A program made the translations under genes and the position numbers. A DNA stretch of 64,000 nucleotides, from the NCBI GenBank assembly GCA_029817715.1, contig JARUPY010000107.1:1-64000 (forward strand), in the 5' to 3' direction. The notes under the pieces are model-generated. The model searched no databases. It saw nothing but the letters and a program-made list of their open reading frames with translations, and was not told where the DNA came from. The DNA comes from Melastoma dodecandrum (Eukaryota; Streptophyta; Magnoliopsida; Myrtales; Melastomataceae). Shown here in pieces: positions 25,275-37,388 of the stretch. Every line of letters starts with the position of its first letter. The first letter of the stretch is position 1.

Positions 25275-27784
25275 ATGGAGAAACCTACCGACTGTCCATA
25301 CCCTGGGTGTTTCTTTTGTGTCATGAAGGAAGGTAATCCAAGCAAGCGCAGGGCGAGCATTCTCAAGTATTTTCAGGAACTGCCTTCTCAAGATGATGAT
25401 GGCCAGGTCCTCCCAATTAGTGGCCTTTGGAACACAGCCATGGCCCATCCTAATGACCCGGAATTTATCGAACTTGGGATTTTCGAGTGCATGTCTGCTC
25501 TTATATGGAAGGGCTTAAAGAACCGCCGTTGGCTTTCTCACGATCAAAACGTCTATATTCCATACTATGCTGCCCATATAATTGGCTCATACACAATGAA
25601 CATGGAGGAATTTGCCGAGAGAGCTGTCCATGCAGGGGTGATCCAACCTTTGATTGAGCTTTTGAGAGGGAGATTAACTTGGGTAGAACAGAGGGTGGCT
25701 GTGCGTGCGCTCGGCCACTTGGCCACATATCCCAGCACTTTTGCTGCAGTAGCAAGCCATGCCGAAATTCTCGAGCTTTCTATCCAGCTTGCCATGAGCA
25801 CCCTTGAGATAGTGTACTCCCACTTTTACCAGTACGTTGACAGAAGACTAAGCTATCACTGTGACCTCCTCACACGTGGCATGGGCGGCATTGAAATGGA
25901 ATCCAGGAAAGCCGAGGAATGGGCCAGTCAATTACAATGCTGGGCTCTTCAGCTTATCAATTGCTTTGCTTTTAAAGCAGACTTCCTACCAACAATATGT
26001 AAAGCTGAGTTTTTAGTCAAACTTCCTGGAATGTGGGGCGGACTTGTTAATGAGAATTCTCCCGCTGGTATTGGTCTGTTAAGAACAATTTGTCATCATA
26101 AGACAGGACGTGCACCAGTTGCCAGTTGTCCTGGCATCGTAGAGGCATTGTGCAATATTGCTCATTCATCGGACGATTGGCAATATATGGCTATTGACTG
26201 TCTCCTTTGGTTGCTTCAAGATCCCAATACTTCTCTCAAGGTGCAGTTGTCCTACTCATTCTGCTCTTGTTAGAAAGAACCCACTTCCGCAAGGTTCTTC
26301 TTTCTCATTACGTCATGATTATTCTTGCTAAGCGGAGATGGTCCACTCCTAACCCTAGAGAACACTGTAAAGGTTATTATAAGTCACTGCTCATGACAGC
26401 AGCCATTTTTTCTCAGTGGGCTGTTGTGTGCCAGATGAGATATGTTCACCATAGTTTTTGCAGGACAGAGAATAGTGAAGTACTGAGAAAAGCTAGAACG
26501 TTCTAATGATGTTCCTCCTTGTGGGTTAATTTGCATATTGAGCTAGAAGTAACTGCACCCCCTTTTCCTGATAAATTTCCTGTGCGATGATAAACAAGAA
26601 ATTGTTCCCTTGCTACAAAAAATCTACATTGTGGTCATGTCGACAGCAGTGCCCTTGTTTGCTTCTGCTTCCTCCCATTTACTGTACCACCATTTGCTCT
26701 ATTCTTAGGCGAATTATTCTGTTTATTTGTCTCGGCGGTATTGATATATATAGTCCGTGCCATCCCTTTTGTTCTTTCCTTCCCTCATAGTTCTGAATCT
26801 GTTACTGCGAACCTTGATATGCATTTCTTCTCATGGTCATGGTTACTTTCTGCCAATTGCCAACATGATATGCAGGTGGCTGATAAAGCAGTGCCTGCCC
26901 TTGTTGATCTCTCTGAGATCACTTCACTCGGAGATTACAAAAAGCTTGGAGAATCCATCATCAACGCTCTTGAAGAGTGCATGCAGTCACAGTCTACGAG
27001 CCGCAACCCTCTCGATGCTCAAACTAAGGAGCTGATTGAGGATGTGCTGAGTTCTAGGCAGAGAATGAAAAGGGAAAAGGGCATGCCGAAAGAAGATCTT
27101 CACATCAAACAAGCAGCGGCTCTCGTGGTAAAGCTGGAAGGAAATTCCCTCTTTTCATCGGGAAATATATCTGGAGCAGCATCAAAGTACTCCGAAGCAA
27201 TAGCACTTTGCCCAATGAGATCCAAGAGAGAGAGAGCTGTTCTTTATAGCAACCGCTCACAGTGTTTTCTTCTGTTGCAGCAGCCTCTAGCTGCCATAAG
27301 TGATGCCACACGTGCTCTCTGTCTACATAGTCCCATCAATCGCCATGCCAAGAGTCTGTGGAGGAGAGCTCAAGCATATGACATGCTCGGTTTAGCCAAA
27401 GAAAGCCTTTTGGATGCAATTCTGTTCATAAATGAGTGTTCCCAGTCAAACGATCCCGATTTGTCTATGAGACAGAATAAAGTTCCCGACTATGCCGAGA
27501 GATTAGTCAAGAAGCAGATGCGTGCTGCTTGGCTCTTCAGGGAAGCAGCAATGAAGCACGGCGGAGTTCGCTGCGAAGGTGAGTCCCGAGATGTGTATGG
27601 TCAGGAGACGGATGATTCTGAGTGGGAAACCGCGAGCGAGAGTGACATCGCAAATGATGGTGGGCGGGGGATGGACAATGACGACGACGACAATGATGAC
27701 TACAACGACGACGAGGCTGAAGATGAAGATATTAAAGGTGATAAACCTTCAAGAAAGAGTGCCCGCCGTCGGTTTCTCTCTTAA
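25275..27784 (+). CDS. ARM-repeat / TPR protein with acidic C-terminus
   Basis: Two exons, 25275-26240 and 26876-27784, joined by a clean GT-AG intron in phase 0, give 624 residues. The N-terminus has a Cys cluster (CPYPGCFFC). Residues about 80-320 are helical with ARM-type repeats (HAGVIQPLIELLRGRLTW; LGHLATYPSTFAAVA). Exon 2 carries about three TPRs at about 405-520 (KLEGNSLFSSGNISGAASKY; VLYSNRSQCFLLLQQPLAAI; SLWRRAQAYDMLGLAKESL), then a helical linker, a run of Asp/Glu and a basic end. The domain order fits the plant ARM-repeat/TPR family (Arabidopsis AT3G50030 type, from memory), whose function is not established. A leader exon likely lies near 24540-24720, with an intron ending at the AG at about 25188. 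The start is the first ATG in frame after that AG. No defects seen. Confidence 0.9.
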
Positions 27785-28216
27785 AACAGTGTCTCATGGA
27801 GACTTCATTTGTTCATCCAAGAATCGTGCATGGCGTAGTCAGTGACAGTGTGAGTTATTCACTATCTTTTACTCTCGTAGATACTTTGGTTGTGGAAAAT
27901 TGAAGTTGTAAAGTGTGCATCCAGCCGAGTGAATGTTTTCGACACTGGATGGGGTGTTCAAAAGCGAGAAATTGCATATTCAAGAAAATGCGGGGTTTGA
28001 TTTCAATTTCTGAGGCTCAAAGTTTTACATGGTGGTTTAAGTTTCCGAGAAACTTCTTTGCTTATTCTTTCAAATTTACAGGTATTTTGATTAGTTGTGT
28101 TTAAATCTCGGCTTCTGGTGTATTAATTCCTTGTCATTGCAGTTTTAGTGCTTACCTTAGATAAATTCGATTTATGGAGCATATCTTGATGTTGTACATC
28201 TTTTGCCATCGTTGAC
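27785..28216 (+). other. Probable 3' UTR of the ARM/TPR gene
   Basis: AT-rich sequence directly after the stop codon with several AATAAA-like words. No separate ORF is supported; a 63-codon frame at 27913-28104 has no domain. Confidence 0.4.
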
Positions 28217-28365
28217 TAGTAAGATCGTCGGGAATATTTGACAAATGAATACGAAATTCGATATTTGATTCGAGAATGTGGTTGCTATTAATAAAGATTA
28301 AAGAGTAAAGAAAGAACACAATATTTAAGCAAGAAATGTTACTTATAAAAACTTGCAGAATACGA
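28217..28365. repeat. Dispersed repeat, copy A (partner at 42502-42634)
   Basis: This segment aligns by eye, without large gaps, to 42502-42634. Shared words include GAATATTTG.CAAATGAA, TTCGATATTTG.TTCGAGAATGT and AGTAAAGAAAGAACA. The second copy lies just beyond the gag end of the minus-strand Ty3 relic at 39-42.3 kb, where a 5' LTR would be expected. This copy is therefore probably a solo-LTR fragment of the same family. That identity is inference. Confidence 0.65.
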
Positions 28366-28935
28366 CGAGAAAATAGTTTATTTCGATTGATACCGATTTC
28401 TTACATGGAGTATAATCCAATTGTCAACTGTTTTTATATGCCTCAAGGGCTTATGTTGTTGCGCTTGAGGATGTGTTTTTCCTAACTGGCTGTTATGCCT
28501 ATTATACGCTTCGCTTTCACTTTATGCATGAGATCAGATTGAGTTCAACCCTTTTGTATATGATCAGTAGTGTAATCAAGCGGCATATTAGTATGTCCAT
28601 CCAGTGATGTTAAGGCGCTAAGATACCGCCAAGGTGACAAGCGCTCCCATCACCTGAGGCGCGAGGCTCTAACATTTTGTTTCAAGGTGCTAGCCATTTG
28701 ATTTAAGGCCTTTTGCGGTGTTCATTAAATCAATTTAATCATTATTCCTTAAATTTCCTTGAAAGATAGTAATTCTCTGTGCTTTGGCTTGATACATGGA
28801 AAGATGAAGGAAAATTGTCCTTTGTTAGAATATTGTCGTGACAAAAAGTTCTTTGATTTTAGCTCTTATCTTTAATGTGAATAGTAGGCTATATTTATAA
28901 CAAATCAGGCTGGGACCCGAGAGATATGTTTGTGA
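28366..28935. other. Unassigned, probably repeat-derived
   Basis: Contains a short GCGC-rich stretch (about 28614-28675) of the type often seen near plant transposon ends. No ORF or clear border is seen. Confidence 0.3.
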
Positions 28936-29020
28936 GGCCCATTGGGTGCAAGAGAAAAAGCCCAATAGTTATGGTGGCCCATTGGGCGTAAGAGAAAAAA
29001 CCCAATAGTTATGGCGGCCC
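28936..29020 (+). repeat. Two tandem 40-bp units plus partial third
   Basis: Units 28936-28975 and 28976-29015 share GGCCCATTGGG...AAGAGAAAAA.CCCAATAGTTATGG with few differences. A third unit starts with GGCCCGTTAGGG. Each unit contains GGCCCA and the CCATTGGG / CCCAATAG inverted words, so each could fold weakly. It may be part of an LTR or a promoter-like remnant. Confidence 0.8.
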
Positions 29021-29149
29021 GTTAGGGTTTTACCAACCCTTCCTCTCTTGCGGTCGCCTTTCTTTCTTGCGGCCTCCTTTTTCGGCCGCGGTTCTTGAAT
29101 TTTGGCATGTTTGGGCGTCTACGCCCCGAGAGGGGGACGCAATGTACTA

Positions 29150-29762
29150 ACTTTGTGCCTTTTTTAGTTCATCTATACAAACAAAATTAGTTTATTTGTA
29201 TATTACTAATTCAATTAGTAGAAATGTATAAAACAAAAGAATGTTATTCTTAATACATGTTAGTGCAAATGTACTAATTAGAACATTTATTACTTAGTAC
29301 ATTTTTGTACATTTCACTTCTTCATACATTACTAATAATCTACTGTTTAAATTAATACAAATGTACAAAAGAAAACATTGTTATTCCTAGTACAGGTTAG
29401 TACAAATGTACTAATTCGAACCGTAAATTATTTTATACATTAGTACATTTCGATGTTTTGTATATTATTAATAGATTACTGTACATATTAGTATAAATGT
29501 ACAAATCTTGTCTTAATACACGTTTGTACATTTGTACTAATACACACAGTAATCTCTTAATTATGTACAAAATTACTAAATGTGTTAAATGTACAAACTA
29601 ATTATTGTTCTAATTAGTACAAATGTACAAAACAGTTATTGTTTTAATTAGTACAAATGTACAAACGTGTACTAGGAATAACAATGCCTACTTTTCATTT
29701 GTGCTAATTCGAACAGTAATTTACTAGTAATGTACAAAACAATGAATTTTGTTAGTATAATT
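29150..29762. repeat. AT-rich tract of GTACAAATGTAC palindromes at left side of MULE
   Basis: About 0.6 kb made largely of diverged copies of TTAGTACA-AA-TGTACTAA and its variants; the arms AGTACA/TGTACT are palindromic around an AA or AT core. More than a dozen copies are recognisable by eye. The same motif continues into the left inverted arm (29763 onward) and recurs at the outer end of the right arm (to 38781). This ties the tract to the MULE rather than to host DNA. Confidence 0.8.
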
Positions 29763-29990
29763 GTACTAATTTTTTGACATTGTACTAAAAATTTTAGTAC
29801 AAATGTACAAAACTATTTTATAAATTACTAATATGCACAGTGTAATTCGAAACTAACTCCTAACATGTCGTGGCTGTGATTTTACCATTTTGCCACCTAC
29901 TGCCACTAAATCACCACCCCCCCACATTCCCCCACCCAGCTTTTCCCCAGCTTCCTTGGTGACTTTCTCCCAAAGTTCGCCACTCCAGTC
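29763..29990 (+). repeat. Left inverted arm of the Ulp1 MULE
   Basis: The arm aligns to the reverse complement of 38588-38781. Shared landmarks in order are GTACTAATTTTTT, TACTAATATGCACAGTGTAAT, CTAACTCCTAACAT, GTGGCTGTGATTTTACC, CACATTCCCCCACC, TTGGTGACTTTCTCCC and AAGTTCGCCACTCCAGTC. The left arm has an extra segment of about 30 bp near 29895-29923. Confidence 0.9.
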
Positions 29991-30536
29991 TTTGTGCTCC
30001 CGTGCTTGTTCCATTACCTTCCTTTATATGCGGATTCAGGAATCCTGGCCATACATCGAAGGTACGTTCATGGGTCAGTACGGGATGTAAATGGGTTTGC
30101 ATGGGTTCAGTTTGGTGGTCTATTGGGGCTGTGGGTATAAGGATTAGTTGCGAGGCTAATGGGGTGGGGGAAGGTGGTTGCATTGGACAGGGCATGGCTT
30201 TGTGATTTTGTTTATGGCTTAGGTCTAGTCGATTTGGGTGGGTTCGCAGTGGCGTCTGCTTAGGGCACAAATTCATCCCCTTTGTTGAGAGCTCGAATGG
30301 GTTGCTGGGCGATTTGGTTGTCATTACCTAAGAGCGTGTAATTTGACTCGGAATCGATTGATTTTCCAAAGAGGAAATACATTGGCGTGTGTCTTGGATC
30401 TGAGTAGGAGACTGATTTTGTGAGGACACTACTGGGGGCTGTGATTTAGAGTAGTCCAGTTAGGGTCGGTTTGACGAGCTATTAGGGTCGTTCCATCAAT
30501 GCATAACGATATCTTTTATTCAATGTTTCTATCAGA

Positions 30537-33500
30537 GATGGACATGTAGGACTCTGAGGTTGGTGGAGACATTAGAAACGAAAATGTCAGAGGTGATGCG
30601 CTTCCTCGGTCAGCAACTAAACGTCTCAAGGCATCTGGCCTAGAGAAGGTGGATTCTCAATCATCCACCTTGCGATGCGTGCGAAGGAGCTTCACTATGT
30701 CTGGCTAACTTCTTTCGGTATTACCGCAGGACTACGTATTCACCCGCTGTAGCCCGAAGAAGCTGTTTGTGTTGTTCAATTCCTTTGATGACGACAAGAA
30801 GGACGTGCTAAGAGAAGTCAGCCATGACGGGCTCCTTCATTTGGCAAGCAGGAACGTGAACCAAAGGGCATTGAGGCTATGCTTGAAGATCTTCAATCCA
30901 TTGAAGCGTGTGATGGTCATCCACGATGTCGAACACCCATTGAGACCGGTAGTTGTAGAAGCGATAGTTGGAGTTCGTTGTACGGGAGTTCCCATTCTGA
31001 TGACAAGCTCATTGGATTCTATTCACCGTGAGTTACGTGATCATCTGAAAGTTGTAAGGATATCCATGAAGTCGGTCGAGGATAAGTTGCGAGAGAAGGG
31101 GGCGACCGACGAATTATTCAAGGCAGAACTGGTACTATTCATCCTGGGCTACTACCTCTACCCGAGCACTGCCTTTGACATCCCAAAGGATTATCTCCCA
31201 GCAACACGTGATGTAGGGGCGATTGGTGGCTTCAATTGGGCGGGACACGTGGTAGATCAGCTATGCGAAGCCGTGAGGACATTTCAAGGGAAAAAACAAC
31301 GTTACATAGGCGGATGCGTACATCTTCTTATCGTAAGTATTCTATATGGTAGTATTGTTTGTAGTGCATTATTGCATACTTAAGGATGCGTACAATTTGT
31401 GCCAACGGTTTTTTTGTGTTTATGTACTACCTAAATATGTTACAACACGTTTGCAGGTCTTTTATACATGTAAGATTTCTAAGCCTGGATCATCACTTTC
31501 AAGATCTAGTCGGCCAGCCCCATTATGTGCAAATTGGAATGACGGCAGATTGCATGCAGTTTTCAAATTGTCGAATGTGAGTTATGCGGAAAAGGTATGA
31601 TACGGTTGATCTAACTTTAATTTTAACAAACGTGTTTGTGGAGCTTGTTCATCACTAACAATTGCTATATTATTCACAAATAATCAGGGTCAGGTGGGAT
31701 TTGAGACGTCTAATATTGATGGTCGTGGTATCCTCCTGTATGAGAATGACGAAATTTAGTGGGTGATAAGGAATTTTAAGGTAAAGCATGATCCATCATG
31801 CTTAGATGTTCATTTGCTACTCGTGCAAGAACAGGCTGACAATTTTCTATGGTTCAGTCCGTAGATAGACGTGTACGAAATATCGAGGACGGTATGAAAG
31901 ACCTGCATCGGAAACTGATAATATTGATCAATGAGGTTAGACAAGTATGGAGCTTTGTTCGGGTAGTGGCCAATGGCAGAACGACCCAGTAGCCAACGCA
32001 AACCGAGAAATTGCCAACGGAAGTGATCGTGCCACCAGATGCTGAATTCGCAAATATTACGTCACAGGTGGATGCATACCGAGTCGTACAAGGTCAGGAC
32101 AATGACCAACAGAATCAACTAAATGAAGCAGGACCTTCTGCAGTTAAGAAGACGATATTAGTTGAAGTTGGATCGTTGCTGCAGTCCAAGGGATTCGATG
32201 ATTCTCAGCACACGACTGATATTAGGAAGCCTCATTCACCTGAATCTAATGACGAGTCGAAAGCAATGGAAAGAAAAGTGAACTATGCACTCAAAAAAAT
32301 GGCTAAGCTGTTGGGTGTCTAACAAGATGAGATCGGGGAGAGAAACAAAGGCTTAAAAGACTATACACAGGGCGAGGAAGATGATGGGAACAAAAGGCTG
32401 GTGGCACCTCAGGAGCTGGATGGCAATGAAGAAAGGGATGGTAACACACCATCACCTATAGCTATGCAACACAACATCAGTAACAAGGTCAGATTACATA
32501 TCATTATAATTTCGTCATTGTTATTCTTAATTCGTATTCTACATTATCCACAAATTTACATAGACAGTAACGTTACATTGGTAAATACGATTGTGCAGGA
32601 GAGTATTTCTTCAACTAATTAGGTGAACAATCCCCAAAAGATTCAGACCCGTCGTGCCTCGGCAAGGAAGCCGTCCATGTACGCGACCCCTCCCTTCGTG
32701 GTGGATAAGGCAGTCGTTCAACGGTCGAAAAGGAAGTGTGATTCCATACTGGAGGTATAAGATCACCCTTTAATTGTAGGTTGTAGACGTCACTATAGAA
32801 TGGCTGATCCAATAACAACTAGTCTTCTCAACCATCCTAACTATGTTAATTTATAGGACATTGATAAACTCATTCCGGAAGATGTTGAGTTAGATGAGCC
32901 GAAATCTTTGACAGTGGCCGATTGGAATGTATTGTCCTATGCTTGGAGTGAACTTCTCGATCCTAGGTGGGATTTCCTTTTTCCTTATTGTTCGTTATTA
33001 TGTCGTCGAAACTCTAAGGATTGTAAATGCCATTGTGTTGTGACTATGTCTGCTGTGAACTTTTGTATTGCAACGAGCTGCTTTGTTTGGGGGATTTCAT
33101 TAGCATTTCAAGGCATGAAATGCTATCTCTCAAACCAAATAGGTAGATACACAATGACGTAAGGATATTGGAAATGGTTAAGTAATTAGTAGTTGCATCG
33201 TGCATGATGAAAGCGCGACGATCTCTATTGCAGATCATTAACTTCCACGGCTTGATGCTGAATAGCATTCAACCAGATGATGGTCGTACGCGCTGGTATC
33301 TTACAAGTTGGTTGAGGGTATGTCAATACCCCGTAACTGAACGTCAAACAGAAATTATCCGTTACTAATGACACCCTAAAACTAACTTAAACTATCCCTC
33401 ATTGGTAGATCCTGGCAGCCGGTAATTATAGCGCCTCAAAGATGCTGGTATCACATTAGACGCTCGCAAAAATCTATACAAATTGTGCAAGTCCAATATC

Positions 33501-34275
33501 GAAACCAACGACCGCGTCAAATCGGTAACTTATATGCTTTATTTTTTCTGCCGAATTGCGTATGTTCATATCTATAAGTTGGCTTATCATATCTTTTACA
33601 GATGTACATACCTATGTATGTTTCGGAGCCACATTGGACCCTACAAGTAGTTAACTTTACCACAGATGAAGCCCTCATCTTATACACGATGCATCAGGGA
33701 ACAAGTAACTTACACGGGAGAATAGACCTGCATATGCACGTGTTGACCCTTATCATAGTAATTTTGGAAGAGAATTCCGAGCGTTCAAGTGCGAGAACGA
33801 TACCAGACCTTTCCTCATGGCCCATTCGCTACCCTGCGAACATACCAAAGCAGTTCATGTTAGGCAACGAGTAAGTTATCTTATCTATTTAAATCTAGAT
33901 CATATATCATTATATTCTTATGACAAACATCGGCCTGTTCTTTTTTCATTGCATAACGCCGAATGTGGAATTTTTATAATGAAGTTCATATCTGTGTCAG
34001 ACCCATCCGAGGGTCATGGGGACGTGTAAGTTAATGCAGCATATGAATGCCTTTTTTTATCTGAATTTGTTATATATTTATCTTATGCTTCCCTTGTTAC
34101 TGTGCCTCGCAGCGGGTGAGCCCGTTGGACAGGTTACGTTTGACGGTTAGCCTCATAAAATGGCAAGGAAACGGAATGAAGATAGTTACGGACAAGATGA
34201 ACGAGGGCCGAAAGAAGATGGTGGGTATCGCCAAAGAAAAACCTACCGTCATTGTGCCATCGTCTAACGGCTGAC
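30537..34275 (+). pseudogene. Ulp1-type (C48) cysteine protease gene of the MULE, broken
   Basis: Ulp1/SENP proteases cleave SUMO; MULE versions are captured copies. The leader starts at an ATG at about 30540 and soon meets stops (the fourth codon and near 30705). An open stretch 30769-31334 encodes the N-terminal region common to MULE Ulp1 proteins (GLLHLASRNVNQRALRLCLK; LVLFILGYYLYPSTAFDIP). A GTAAGT donor follows and the next exon lies at about 31456-31596. Later blocks encode a Ser/charged middle (32011-32322, 32641-32757) and the catalytic region. MYIPMYVSEPHWTL near 33602 supplies the His, and NAECGIFIMKF near 33956 the Cys. The Asp usually expected after the His (ILDS-like) reads ILYT here, and the usual D/Q before the CG is Glu. 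Multiple stops and frame changes. Convergent with the transposase. Confidence 0.8.
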
Positions 34276-34452
34276 TAGAATACTGACAACAACCAACTTT
34301 TTTGATACAGACGCCTAACCAACTAAGGTGTTATGTTTTTAGTTCGGTCACTTTAATAAAATATGTATGCCTGCATATAGTTGACATTAGTTTTTGTGCA
34401 CAACAGAAGCAACTAATGTACCAATCAAGGCACATAATTTAAATACCTCGAA

Positions 34453-36755
34453 TTATATGTTCACCGGGCCAAATACGGACATCTCCCCGTCTGCCATGCC
34501 ATTCTTGTTTTCATTTGAAATAATTTCAGAAACTGTATTGAGTTGCCCCTGTTCCACATTGCATATATCAGATAGGTGTGCCCATGACATATTAGGCACA
34601 GATTCACCCATCAAATGCACTTTCTTGCCTTTATACTTGATATCACCAAACGACAAAGCTTTTCGTTCCGCCACCTCCGCATTTTCTATAGAGGCCGTCA
34701 ATTCTTGGATGGAACGGCGGACATGCTCGTATGCAGCCTAACTTTTTCCTCCAAGGAAACATAAACGACGACAAGCCGTCGTTAGTTTTCCTTGTCTGAA
34801 TTCTTCAGCTTTGATGTCATACGATTCGACAGCGGCTCGAGAAAAATCTACTACTTTGGCTCCTTTGGTCCAACGATGCAGCACGAGAGGTTGCCGGAGA
34901 CACTTCATGCCTTCGACCACTATAATGTGAAAAATATGTGCACAAGGCATGCCATATGTCTCAAAATGTTGGCAGCTACAATTTAACAACCGTCGAGACT
35001 TGGATGAACAAACTTCAGCCTCCAAAGATTCTTGGTCATAAATGCCAAGCCGATATACTCGATTGATATTTCCATCGATCATACCTTTGACAAAAACCAA
35101 TGCTTCCCTTTGGATCTACAATTGTACCTTACGAAACGAGGTAAGTATATAGATCCGACTTGCGTCCTCCTCAAGGCTACGTAACATAGTACGCAATTGA
35201 TATGATTTGGTTGTGGAATTGTAATCTGCCATTGTCACGCTCGTTCATAGTGGAGTAAGAATTCGTGAACTTTGTGCTTTGTCTTCAAGTATCCCTTTAT
35301 GAACGTATGCATCCGCTCACAACGCTGCGTGCTCCTTAGCTCTACCCAACAATGACCTTGATAATATGTCATCCACCACATATGTCTGCTCTCATATAGT
35401 TGATTAAGCCATCAAATATTAATTGAGCTTGTATTTTTCAGCAACCCGTCCTACTCTTGCTCAACCTCCTCGCTGGCCTTGCATTGTACATGAAGGAAGA
35501 GATGGTTTGTCTCAACGTTGGATCATGTACCCTATGGACAATATTATGACTCATATGCCAAAGGCACAGACGGTGTCTTGCAGATGGCCATGTTTCTCGT
35601 ACGGCAGCGATCATCGCTCTATTGGCATCGGTGACTATGCTGGTCGGTACTTTCGATCCCATAACATGTGCATGAGTACTTAACAACCATAACATGTGCA
35701 TGAGTACAATGGTCTGATGATGGTGGTTGACGCCGACGAGGACTACCATTTGCATGGTTGTCTCAACGTCGGATCATGTACCCTATGGACAATATTATGA
35801 CTCATATGCCAAAGGCACAGACGGTGTCTTGCAGATGGCCATGTTTCTCGTACGGCAGCGATCATCGCTCTATCGGCATCGGTGACTACGCTGGTCGGTA
35901 CTTTCGATCCCATAACATGTGCATGAGTACTTAACAACCATAACATGTGCATGAGTACAATGGTCTGATGATGGTGGTTGACGCCGACGAGGACTACCAT
36001 TTGCATACCAGATGCATTGGTCTTGAAGGTTGAATCTAAAGCGACGACATCACCGAATGCTCTGTAATCCAATTTGGACTTGGTGTCAGACTAGTACATC
36101 CGGACTACTTCGTCGTCCTCAACGGTTGTCACCAATGACATGCCTTGATCGAAAGCTTGTCTAGACAATAGATAAGTGTATTCGGCATCAAACAACGAGT
36201 AACTACTAGACCATTCATCCTTGAGCTTGCGGTTATTCATTTCTTTCATTAAGAAGCCGACGCGATCGTGCCCTCCGGAAGCATAAACCAGCAGCCGCAT
36301 TATTTCCATTGCCTAAAACCCATGCTTAATATTCGTTTCACGGCTTCCATGTCCTCATCCGTCACTGTGCGACGTTCACGCATGAAGAATGATAGAAGGG
36401 CAGGCACCAACTCATGATTGTGACACAAATTCGCAAATGTGATACACCATCGGCCCACTCTGGTTCTAACCACACAAGGGCAACCCAACCTCATGGACAC
36501 CCTCATTCGCGAGGGTACGGCTACATCAGATCTACGCCTCGGATAGCCTTCATGTGAGCAAATGCAACTATGCATAACACATTCACCATTTCACCGACTT
36601 CGCTGGTCATTTTTTCTCGTAGAGAAGCCATGAACTAACCCATACATCCTGAAAAGTTGCCCCACCTTATCTGTCGAACCAAAGGTCATTTCCATCAACT
36701 GGTTCTCTGACATTCGCGACACGATCAAACATTCGGCTATGTCTTCAGTTTCCAT
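34453..36755 (-). pseudogene. FAR1-type MULE transposase, interrupted by an internal tandem duplication
   Basis: Starts at an ATG at 36755 with an acidic leader and a FAR1-like N-terminal domain (MTFGSTDKVGQLFRMYGLVH). A Cys/His block follows in 36575-36300. Next come the MULE transposase domain (DYRAFGDVVALDSTFKTNA; PTSVVTDADRAMIAAVRETW; ARHRLCLWHM) and a SWIM zinc finger near 35000-34930 (CSCQHFETYGMPCAHIFHI). An in-frame stop follows at about 34738, with a further coding-like tail to 34453. A 251-bp direct duplication (35507-35756 and 35758-36006) lies in the catalytic region and shifts the frame, since 251 is not a multiple of three. This resembles FAR1/FHY3-related Mutator transposases rather than the MuDR subtype at 2.1-3.9 kb. 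Confidence 0.85.
35507..36006. repeat. 251-bp tandem duplication inside the transposase
   Basis: Copy 1 (about 35507-35756) and copy 2 (about 35758-36006) are nearly identical. I count three differences, all T in copy 1 against C in copy 2 (GTTGG/GTCGG, ATTGG/ATCGG, TATGC/TACGC). Each copy also contains the 20-bp word CATAACATGTGCATGAGTAC twice. The high identity points to a recent event. Confidence 0.9.
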
Positions 36756-37388
36756 AGTTTCAAAACACAGGAAGAATACTCACACACAGGTCTGAACCGG
36801 ATTCATCAAGTCTTTGCCCACAATTAATTCTGCAAAAGACCTTCTTGTCCGATTCTAGTATAACTCCCTACTGGTGCATCAGTGTGGGACGGCTAGGACA
36901 GGGTAACTTCTACCCCTCCCCTTCAAAACTCGATCGCGTCAACCTGTGAACAAGACGATAATGGGGTAGTCGATCACCTACGTAAATCTCAGACAACACC
37001 AGCCAAATTTTTTAAACCAACAACTCATTCAGATTGCACGGGAATCTGGGGTCGTAGTGTGAGGTAGGAAGTGTTCAATTAATAATTTTAACCATCGTAT
37101 CTCCCCTTGTCGTCCATAAACCCACCTACCAGTCATTTGGACGTGACCAAGAAGTAATGCCCTCTGCATCACATTAATTATTAGAAAGGATGATTTATTG
37201 ATTGTATTTTCCTCTGTTCCTTCTTCATTTCCATTTTACATGAAATACACCAGCTCCTTCATTCTTAGGGTTCCATGGCGAACGGCACCCCACCATCGAC
37301 CAACTACCACGTCTAGGTGAGTTTTATCCGACCCATTCCTTGTGAAAAAGCCTGTCGGGTTATGATGGAGATATAGTACGGAACTCGC

